The position numbers and the translations under genes are program-made. This document shows, in pieces, positions 18,966-27,216 of a stretch of 64,000 nt of DNA. The stretch's first letter is position 1. Each line of letters opens with the position of its first letter. Source of the DNA: Marinihelvus fidelis (GTDB lineage Bacteria; Pseudomonadota; Gammaproteobacteria; Xanthomonadales; SZUA-36); assembly GCF_008725655.1 (NCBI RefSeq), contig NZ_VYXP01000005.1, forward strand, positions 401,422 to 465,421, read 5' to 3'. The notes beneath the pieces are model-generated. The model made no database searches. It saw only the letters and a program-made list of their open reading frames with translations, and was not told the DNA's origin.

Positions 18966-20234
18966 ATGGCGAAGAAGAACCTGCTCTACGCCCAGTCCGG
19001 CGGCGTCACGCCGGTGATCAATGCGACCGCCTGCGGGGTGATCGAAACCGCGCGCGTCAACCGTGACCAGGTCGGCAAGGTGTATGCCGGCGAGAACGGC
19101 ATCATCGGCGTGCTGCGCGAGAACCTGATCGACACCTCGAAGGAGCGCAAGGGCGATATCGCCGCGCTGCGGCACACGCCGGGTGGCGCGTTTGGTTCCT
19201 GCCGTTTCAAGCTCAAGGGCATCGAGGACAACCGTGCCGAGTACGAGCGCCTGATCGAGGTGTTCAAGGCGCACGACATCGGCTATTTCCTTTACAACGG
19301 TGGCGGTGATTCGTCCGACACCGCCTACAAGGTCTCGCAGATCGGCTCGAAGCTGGGCTACCCCGTGCAGTGCATCGGCGTGCCCAAGACCATCGACAAC
19401 GACCTGCCGATCACCGACAACTGCCCGGGCTTCGGCTCCGTGGCCAAGTACGTGGCCGTGTCGATCATGGAGGCCAGCCTGGATGTCGAATCGATGGCAT
19501 CGAGCTCCACCAAGGTGTTCATCCTGGAAGTGATGGGGCGCCACGCGGGCTGGATCGCCGCGGCCGGCGGCCTGGCGCAGCGCGAGGACGGCGACCCGCC
19601 GCACATCATCCTGTTCCCCGAGCGGCCGTTCGAGCAGCGCGCGTTTTTGAAGCGCGTGAAGGAATCGGTGGAAAAGTACGGCTACTGCTCGATCGTCGTG
19701 TCCGAGGGCGTGCGCGACAGGAAGGGCAAGTTCCTGTCCGACTCCGGCGTGCGCGATGCCTTTGGCCACGCGCAGCTGGGCGGCGTGGCGCCGGTCATCG
19801 CCTCACTGGTGAAAGAGAAGCTCGGCTACAAATACCACTGGGCCGTGTCCGACTACCTGCAGCGCTCCGCGCGCCACGTGGCTTCGAAGACCGATGTCGA
19901 CCAGGCGTATGCCATGGGCAAGGCGGCGGTGGATTTCGCCATCGCCGGCAAGTCCGGCGTGATGCCCACCATCGAGCGCACCTCCGACAAGCCTTATCGC
20001 TGGAAGGTGGGCGAGGCGCCGCTCTCAAGGGTCGCCAATCGCGAGAAGAAGATGCCGGCGCGGTACATCACCAAAGACGGCTTCGGCATTACGCCGTCGG
20101 CGCGCAAGTACCTGGAGCCGTTGATTCGTGGCGAGGACTACCCGCCGTACGATAAGCAGGGCCTGCCGAAATACGTGCGCCTGCAGAAGAAGCTGGCGCC
20201 GAAGAAGCTCGATCCCTTCGAGGTCGACGACTGA
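18966..20234 (+). CDS. Pyrophosphate-dependent 6-phosphofructokinase
   Basis: This 422-residue enzyme phosphorylates fructose-6-phosphate and, in the PPi-using group, works reversibly. The N-terminus YAQSGGVTPVINAT, the phosphoryl-donor loop GGGDSSDTA near residue 110, PKTIDNDLPITDN near 140 and MGRHAGW near 190 are visible. The Lys in PKTIDND, where ATP-dependent enzymes have Gly, is the known mark of pyrophosphate use. The ATG has GGGGGAACC before it. Its stop is overlapped by the peptidase gene. It would serve glycolysis or gluconeogenesis. Confidence 0.92.
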   Translation: MAKKNLLYAQSGGVTPVINATACGVIETARVNRDQVGKVYAGENGIIGVLRENLIDTSKERKGDIAALRHTPGGAFGSCRFKLKGIEDNRAEYERLIEVFKAHDIGYFLYNGGGDSSDTAYKVSQIGSKLGYPVQCIGVPKTIDNDLPITDNCPGFGSVAKYVAVSIMEASLDVESMASSSTKVFILEVMGRHAGWIAAAGGLAQREDGDPPHIILFPERPFEQRAFLKRVKESVEKYGYCSIVVSEGVRDRKGKFLSDSGVRDAFGHAQLGGVAPVIASLVKEKLGYKYHWAVSDYLQRSARHVASKTDVDQAYAMGKAAVDFAIAGKSGVMPTIERTSDKPYRWKVGEAPLSRVANREKKMPARYITKDGFGITPSARKYLEPLIRGEDYPPYDKQGLPKYVRLQKKLAPKKLDPFEVDD

Positions 20235-21835
20235 TTGCCCCGGCGCGCCCGGCCCTGGCCGGGCTCCTGGCGCTACTTTGCGGCCTGTGCACCACCGCCG
20301 TCACGGCGGATGCGATCCAGGCGCAGGTGGAATTCCTGGCGGACGATCGCCTGGGTGGGCGGCAGCCGGGGACGGCGGGCTATGACCTGGCCGCCCGGTA
20401 CGTTGCTGAACAGTTCCGCAACCTGGGCGTGTCGCCCGCCGCACCTGGCGATGGTTGGTTCCAGCCGGTGCCGCTGCGCTCCGCTTCGCGCGTCGAGGGC
20501 AGCGACACGGCAGCCGTGATACAGCGGGGGCGACGCATCGAGCTCGACTTTCCTGCTGATTTCTTCCGCAGGCCCGACCTGTTGCTGGAGCAGTCGCGGC
20601 TGCGCGCCGCCATGGTGTTCGTGGCCTACGGCGTGGACGCGCCGGCGCTGGGCTACAGCGACTACACGGATGTGGACGTCCGCGGCAAGGTCGTGGTGAT
20701 GCTCGCAGGCACACCGGCGGCGCTGGACGGTGATGCCGCCGGCTACTTTGGCACCGAGCAGGCCAAGCTGGAAGCCGCCGCCAGGCACGGCGCGGCCGGG
20801 GTGGTGTTCGTGTTCACGCCGTTGAACGAGGCAGTCACTGCCTGGGATGACATCCAGGCGATGACCACGGCGCCGGCGATCGGCGCGATCAACGGTAACG
20901 GCCGGGTCACCGGCACCGTTCCGGGGCTGCACAGCGCGACGACCATCAGTCACCACGCCGCCGGGCCGCTATTCGACGGCTCCGGCCATGAACTTACCGA
21001 CATCCTGGCGCTGGACCGCGAGGGCGGCCGGGTGCCGGTGTTCGGGCTCGACGGTGAAATCAAACTGGCGCAGGCCAGCCGGCACGATGCCATCCACAGC
21101 GCCAATGTCGTTGGCATGGTGCCCGGGACGGACCCGTTGCTGGCGCGGGACCTGGTCGTTTACGTTGCCCACCTCGACCATATCGGGGTTCGCCCCATCG
21201 ATGGCGAGCCAGTGGTCCATAACGGCGCGCTCGACAACGCGGTTGGTGTGGCGGTCATGCTGGATGTCGCACGCCGCTTCGTGAAGCAGCCGTCACGGCG
21301 CACCGTCGTGTTCCTGGCGACCACCGCCGAGGAGGCCGGGCTGGTAGGCGCTGACTGGTACGCGCGCCAGCCGTTGCCGGCCGGCCATCGCCCCGTGGCG
21401 GTCATCAATATCGACATGCCGGTGTTGCTGTTCGACTTTACTGAAGCGGTGGCCTGGGGCGGTGAGCGCTCGAGCCTGGGCGACGCGTTCGCCGTGGCGG
21501 CCGCAGAGAGCGGTATCAGCGTGGCGGATGACCCTTTCCCGGGCCTGAATATCTTCACCCGTAGCGACCACTACGCCTTCGTTCGACAGGGCGTGCCGGC
21601 GCTGATGCTCGGGCCCGCACCCGGACCGGATGGCGGGGACAACGCGATTCGCTTCGACCGCTTCCTGGCGGAGAGTTACCACCGGCCGTCGGACCGGCCG
21701 GGCATCGGCATTGATTACGCGGCCGCCGATCGGTTCGCGCGGCTGGCGTTCCGCACCGGCGAGGTGGTCGCGGGCCAGTCGGCCAGGCCGCGCTGGCGTG
21801 CCGGTGATTTCTTCGGAGAGACCTTCAGCCGGTAG
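20231..21835 (+). CDS. Exported M28-family metallopeptidase
   Basis: This zinc peptidase of the M28 family (about 534 codons) keeps all metal ligands: the His and Asp of VAHLDHIG and ALDNAVG, the Glu pair TTAEEAG, the Asp of NIDMP and the His of SDHYAF. A PA-type insert lies before the catalytic part. The first ordinary start, GTG at 20327, leaves no signal. In frame upstream are 31 codons reading LIAPARPALAGLLALLCGL and so on, a good signal peptide. They could begin at a CTG (20231) with GAGG seven bases before and the pfp stop overlapping. I chose the longer form; the start is uncertain. Confidence 0.82.
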   Translation: MIAPARPALAGLLALLCGLCTTAVTADAIQAQVEFLADDRLGGRQPGTAGYDLAARYVAEQFRNLGVSPAAPGDGWFQPVPLRSASRVEGSDTAAVIQRGRRIELDFPADFFRRPDLLLEQSRLRAAMVFVAYGVDAPALGYSDYTDVDVRGKVVVMLAGTPAALDGDAAGYFGTEQAKLEAAARHGAAGVVFVFTPLNEAVTAWDDIQAMTTAPAIGAINGNGRVTGTVPGLHSATTISHHAAGPLFDGSGHELTDILALDREGGRVPVFGLDGEIKLAQASRHDAIHSANVVGMVPGTDPLLARDLVVYVAHLDHIGVRPIDGEPVVHNGALDNAVGVAVMLDVARRFVKQPSRRTVVFLATTAEEAGLVGADWYARQPLPAGHRPVAVINIDMPVLLFDFTEAVAWGGERSSLGDAFAVAAAESGISVADDPFPGLNIFTRSDHYAFVRQGVPALMLGPAPGPDGGDNAIRFDRFLAESYHRPSDRPGIGIDYAAADRFARLAFRTGEVVAGQSARPRWRAGDFFGETFSR

Positions 21836-21844
21836 AATTGCGCC

Positions 21845-22165
21845 ATGAACGAGACCATCACGATTTTCTGCACCTGTCCCGACGAGGAAACCGCCGGCCG
21901 GCTGGCCGAGGGCCTGGTGGAGGCGCGCCATGCCGCCTGTGTGAACATCCTGCCCGGTGTGCGGTCTGTATACCGCTGGGAAGACCGGGTAGAGCGCGCG
22001 CGGGAGGCGCTGATGATCATCAAGACCACGTCCACACATTTCTTTGTTATCGAGCGCTGGATGGCCGAGCACCATCCCTACGATGTGCCCGAACTGGTGG
22101 CCGTGCGCGCCGAGCACGTGTCCGAGCCCTACCTGGCCTGGCTGCGACAGTCGGTGTCGGTGTGA
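21845..22165 (+). CDS. cutA: Divalent-cation tolerance protein CutA
   Basis: The 106-residue protein matches CutA throughout: TCPDEETAGRLAEGLVEARHAACVNILPGVRSVYRWE, with the internal EALMIIKTT and HPYDVPELVA near the C-terminus. CutA forms very stable trimers. A role in copper tolerance is reported, but its activity is unclear. It directly precedes dsbD with a GTGA overlap, the same order as in enterobacteria. Confidence 0.95.
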   Translation: MNETITIFCTCPDEETAGRLAEGLVEARHAACVNILPGVRSVYRWEDRVERAREALMIIKTTSTHFFVIERWMAEHHPYDVPELVAVRAEHVSEPYLAWLRQSVSV

Positions 22166-24479
22166 GCAGTTGGCGACAGCGGGCCGCGTTGCCCGGCTGG
22201 CTGGGTATGGCCTGCCTGCTGCTGGCGGCCTGGCTGCCGGCGGCGGCCCAGGCGGTATCGCCGCAGGAAGTGAAACCCTATGCCGAGGTCTTCAGCCTGC
22301 AGGCGCGGGCCGAAACACGCGCGCAGCTGGTGCTCGAGTGGACCATCGCCGACGGTTACTACCTGTATAACAACCAGTTCCTGGGGTTCACCAGCCCCAC
22401 GCCCGGCGTCACGCTGGGCCAGCCCGTCCTGCCGCCGGGCAAGCGCAGCTTCGACGCGCTGCTGGGCGAGGAAGTGGAGAAGTATCACGGCCAGATGGTG
22501 GTGACGCTGCCGATGGTCGCCGTGCCCGCTGATGTCGACGAGCTGGTGATCGAAACGCGCTCCCAGGGTTGCCTGGAAGACGTGTTGTGCTACCCGCCGA
22601 CCACGCAGCAGGTGAGCGTGAACCTGCCCGCCGGCGCGGCCGAACCCGGCGTGACGGGCGCACCTTCAGGCCTGGATGAGCTGCTGTCCGGGCTGGGCGC
22701 CACGCCGTCGGCGACCGGCGCGCCGCTGCAGGACAAACCACCGGCGCTGGCACCCGACGAGGCCTTCGTCTACGAGGCTGTCGGCCTGGACGAGGACACG
22801 GTGCTGGTACGGTTTACGGCGCAGCCGGGCTATTACCTGTACGTCGACAAGTTCGCCTTTGAAGTGATCGGCGCAAGTGACGTGCAGGTTCGCCGGGTTG
22901 AGTTGCCGACAGGCACCATAAAGGACGACCCCGAATTCGGCCCGGTGCCGGTCATTTACGACCAGGTGGAGATTCCCGTGCACCTGTCTCGGCCCGCCGG
23001 GCCCGACCGCGAGATTGTGCTGGCGGCGGACTGGCAGGGTTGCCGCGATGGCGATATCTGCTACCCGCCGCAACGCGGCCAGCTGACCGCGGAGCTGGCC
23101 GCGGCCAGCGTGGCAGTCAGTGGGCCGGCATTGGTGTCCTCGGCCGCGCCCGAGGTGCCGATCGGTGAGCAGGGCCGCCTGGCGCGGCTGCTGCTGGAGC
23201 GGCCGGTGGCCGCCATGGTGGCCTTTTTCATTGCTGGCATCCTGCTGGCGTTTACGCCCTGCGTGTTCCCGATGGTGCCGATCCTTTCCGGCATCATCGC
23301 CGGCGAAGGCGAAAACGTGACCACCGGGCGCGCGTTCTGGTTGTCGCTGGTCTACGTACTGGCGATGGCGTTGACCTACACCGTGGCCGGCGTGCTGGCC
23401 GGCCTGTTCGGGCAGAACCTGCAGGCCGTGTTCCAGGACCCGTGGGTGATCTCCTTTTTCGTGCTGGTGTTTATCGTGCTGGCGCTGTCGATGTTCGGCT
23501 TCTTCGAACTGCAGCTGCCGTCGAGCTGGCAGACCCGCCTGGCCGAGCGCAGCAACCGCCAGGGCGGCGGCAAGCTGGGTGGCGTGGCGGTCATGGGGCT
23601 GTTATCGGCGCTGATTGTCGGGCCCTGCGTGGCGCCGCCGCTGGCCGCCGCGCTGATCGTGATCGGCAGTTCCGGCGATGCGTTGCTGGGCGGCGCGGCG
23701 CTGTTCGCGCTGTCCATGGGCATGGGCGTGCCGCTGCTGGTGTTCGGCGTCACCGCCGGTCGCTACCTGCCGCGCGCCGGCCGCTGGATGGGCGCAATCA
23801 AGGCCGTGTTCGGCGTCGGCCTGCTGGCGCTGGCCATCTGGCTGCTGGAGCGCATCCTGCCCGGTGCCGTGATCATGGCGCTGTGGGGCGTGCTGGCCAT
23901 TGGCTGCGGTGTGTTCCTGGGCGCGCTGGAGCGCGTGCCGGAAGGCGCCGGTGGCTGGCCACGGGCCTGGAAGGCGCTGGGCCTGGTGCTGTTGCTGGTG
24001 GGCGCAGCCGAGATCGTCGGCTCGGTGTCGGGCGGCGACAACTGGATGCGACCGTTGCAGCACCTGGGCGCGTCGGCGCGGCATAGTGGCGAAGGGGCAT
24101 CGCGCTCCGCGCACATCGAGCCGGAGCGGATCAAGTCGCTGGACGACCTGGCGGCGGCCGTCGCCCGCGCCAATGCCGCCGGCAAGCCGGCCATGCTCGA
24201 CTACTATGCCGACTGGTGCGTGGAATGCCTGCGGATGGAGCGGAACACGTTTCCGAAGCCGGAAATCCAGGCGCTGTTCGAGCGCATCCATCCGCTGCAG
24301 GCGGATGTCACCGAACACGACAAGGTCGACCAGGCGCTGATGGCCGAATACGATGTCATCGGCCCGCCGGCGATCCTGTTCTTCGATCGCGCCGGCCGCG
24401 AGATGCCCGCCTACCGGCTGGTTGGCTATTTTGATGCGGATTCATTCGCGTCCCACCTGGAAAAAGTGCTGGAGGCACA

Positions 24480-24483
<4 letters not shown>
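22162..24483 (+). CDS. dsbD: Thiol:disulfide interchange protein DsbD with two alpha domains
   Basis: DsbD carries electrons from cytoplasmic thioredoxin across the inner membrane to periplasmic thiol proteins. From the GTG overlapping the cutA stop it is 773 residues, longer than the roughly 565 of E. coli. A signal peptide is followed by two periplasmic alpha domains, each with its Cys pair (QGCLEDVLCYPP and QGCRDGDICYPP). Then come eight membrane helices with FTPCVFPMVPIL and GPCVAPPL, and a thioredoxin-like gamma domain with DWCVECLRME. The gamma active site is CVEC rather than the usual CVAC. Confidence 0.93.
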
Positions 24484-25040
<557 letters not shown>

Positions 25041-25080
25041 AGGGCGTGAGCGCTGAATCCGCGCGCGGAGCATCCACGTT

Positions 25081-27024
25081 GTGAGCCGGCTCCGGTATCG
25101 CCCTGAACTCGATGGCCTGCGCGCACTGGCGGTATTGCCGGTGCTGCTCTACCACGCCCGCCTGCCGCTGGGCGACGGCTTCCTGTTCAAGGGCGGCTAC
25201 CTGGGCGTCGATGTCTTCTTCGTCATCTCCGGCTACCTGATCACCGCGCTGATCTGGAAAGAATGGTCGGAAACCGGCGCCTTCTCCTACCGCCGGTTTT
25301 ACGAGCGCAGGGTGCGCCGGCTGTTGCCGATCCTTTTCCTTGTCGTGCTGGCCACGCTGGTCGCCGGCTGGAAGATCCTGATGCCGGCGCAGATGATCGA
25401 CTTCACCCGTTCGGCACTGGCCAGCCTGGGCTTTGTGTCCAATGTGTACTGGTGGTCGACACTGTTCGATTACGGCGCAACCTCTTCGCTGATCAAGCCG
25501 CTGGTGCACACCTGGTCCCTGGCCGTCGAGGAGCAGTTCTACCTGGTGTTCCCGGCGCTGTTCCTGTTGTTGTTGCGCCGGGGCTCGCGTTTCACGGCGC
25601 TGGCCCTGGCGGCCCTGGTCGTGGCCGGGTTGCTGGCCGGCCAGGCGATGACCTGGCTCAGCCGGGACTGGGCGTTCTTCATGTTGCCGGCACGGGCATG
25701 GGAGCTGGGCGCGGGCGCGGTGCTGGCGATGGTCCAGGCGCGCGGCACCGCGTTGCCGGCGGAACGCCGCGGCGCCGGGCTGCTGGCCGCGACCGGTGTC
25801 GCGCTGATCATCCTGGCCTATGTCTTCCTGCCCTATGGCCGCAGTCACCCCGGCTTCCCCACCGTGGTCCCGGTGGTCGGCACACTGCTGTTTATCGCGT
25901 TCGCGGGGCCGGGTAACTGGGTCGGGCGGCTGGCGTCCTGGGGGCCGGTGGCGGGCATCGGCCTGGTGTCGTACTCGCTGTATATCTGGCACTACCCCAT
26001 TTTTGCGCTCTTCAGGCTGCAGCCCGGGCATATGAACCCGAAGGACTGGGTGTGGCCCTTCGCGCTGACGTTCGTCCTGTCCATTGCCGGTTACTTCCTG
26101 GTGGAGAAGCCCTGCCGTGATGCATCACGGGTGCGACTGCGTACGATTGTCGCGGGCCTGGTGCTGGTGCTGGGCATCATGGTCGCCGTGTTCGTGGCCA
26201 GCAATGTCACCCGTGGGCTGCCACAACGGCTGCCCGAACTGGTGGCGCTGTACGGCAAGAACCAGATGGACAACGAACTGCTGCGTGATGACTCGTGGGC
26301 CATCCTCGATGACATGGCGGCGGAGCACGGATACGGTCCGGTGCACCAGTTCCGGCCCACGGCCTTTGAATCCGAGCATCTTTGGTTCAGCAACGGCGCC
26401 GGTGTCACCCGGGTCCTGGTGGTCGGAAACTCGCATGCCAAGGATGTTTTCAACGCCCTGTGGCTCAACCGTGAGCGTTTTCCCGGAATGGAATTCGCCC
26501 GCTACGCCATGGCCAATGCCAGCCCTGAAGCCCTGGCCGCGCTGGACCAGTCGGCCAATTTCCAGCTGGCCGATGTCATCATTTACAGCATCCGCAAGAA
26601 AAACACGCGGTTCCAGCCCTACCTGAAGTTCAAGCAGCTCACCGACCGCCGGGGCAAACAGTTCCTGGTCACCACCACGGCGGAGGAGTTCCGGCCGCAC
26701 CAGGGCATGCCGTTGTTCGATGGCATGCTGAGGTCCGGCATGGACATGTCGCCCGGCAACGTCAACCGCCGGTTCTGGGCCAGGCGGGAACAGGCGCCGC
26801 GCAAGGTCAACGCCAGCCTCCGCCAGTTCGCGCGTCAGCACGACATCGACCTGCTGGACAAGACCGAGTACGTCTGTAACCGGAAAGCCAAGACCTGTGA
26901 CGGGGTCACCCCGGAGGGCTACAAGACCTTCTATGACTACGGCCACTACACGATTGAGGGCGCGACGTATTTTGGCGAGCGAATCGCTGAACTGGGGTGG
27001 CTGGACGAGGTGCGTGAGGAGTGA
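25081..27024 (+). CDS. OafA/YrhL-type membrane acyltransferase with SGNH-like C-terminal domain
   Basis: The 647-residue protein begins RYRPELDGLRALAVLPVLLYHA and has YLGVDVFFVISGYLIT, both signatures of acyltransferase family 3. Ten or so membrane helices extend to about residue 385, then a soluble region with the SGNH-like start VLVVGNSHAKDVFN and a closing DYGHYTIEGATYFGERIA. Such proteins O-acetylate lipopolysaccharide, peptidoglycan or exported polysaccharides. The start is GTG. The gene stands 40 bp after the thioredoxin gene and may be separate from it in function. The acceptor is unknown. Confidence 0.92.
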   Translation: MSRLRYRPELDGLRALAVLPVLLYHARLPLGDGFLFKGGYLGVDVFFVISGYLITALIWKEWSETGAFSYRRFYERRVRRLLPILFLVVLATLVAGWKILMPAQMIDFTRSALASLGFVSNVYWWSTLFDYGATSSLIKPLVHTWSLAVEEQFYLVFPALFLLLLRRGSRFTALALAALVVAGLLAGQAMTWLSRDWAFFMLPARAWELGAGAVLAMVQARGTALPAERRGAGLLAATGVALIILAYVFLPYGRSHPGFPTVVPVVGTLLFIAFAGPGNWVGRLASWGPVAGIGLVSYSLYIWHYPIFALFRLQPGHMNPKDWVWPFALTFVLSIAGYFLVEKPCRDASRVRLRTIVAGLVLVLGIMVAVFVASNVTRGLPQRLPELVALYGKNQMDNELLRDDSWAILDDMAAEHGYGPVHQFRPTAFESEHLWFSNGAGVTRVLVVGNSHAKDVFNALWLNRERFPGMEFARYAMANASPEALAALDQSANFQLADVIIYSIRKKNTRFQPYLKFKQLTDRRGKQFLVTTTAEEFRPHQGMPLFDGMLRSGMDMSPGNVNRRFWARREQAPRKVNASLRQFARQHDIDLLDKTEYVCNRKAKTCDGVTPEGYKTFYDYGHYTIEGATYFGERIAELGWLDEVREE

Positions 27025-27150
27025 GGAGGTAGGAGGGAGGAGGTAGGAGTGAGTGGTGAGTAGTGAGTAGCGAGTGGTGAGTAGTGAGAAGTCAGCGCAT
27101 TTCTCGAAGGAGGGTCTTCCTCCTTCCTCCTCCCTCCTCCCTCCTTCCCC
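27025..27150. repeat. Purine-rich inverted arms around a heptamer array (GTGAGTA)
   Basis: Directly after the acyltransferase stop come purine-rich GGAGG-type sequence (27025-27048), then six in-register 7-nt units of the form GTGAGTA/GTGAGTG (27049-27090), then a pyrimidine-rich stretch (27117-27150) that is roughly complementary to the purine arm. A 7-nt unit containing TGA or TAG puts stops in all three frames. No gene is seen here. Confidence 0.7.
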
Positions 27151-27158
27151 CAACGAAA

Positions 27159-27181
27159 AAGCCCCGGACAGGCCGGGGCTT
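27159..27181 (-). terminator. Rho-independent terminator for the TonB-dependent receptor
   Basis: AAGCCCCGG pairs with CCGGGGCTT around a short ACAGG loop. On the minus strand it is followed by five T (AAAAA at 27156-27160 on the plus strand). It lies about 35 bp past the receptor stop and may also slow transcription from the acyltransferase side. Confidence 0.85.
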
Positions 27182-27216
27182 ATTCGTTGGCAGCACGCTG
27201 CCTGCAGGCAATGACC

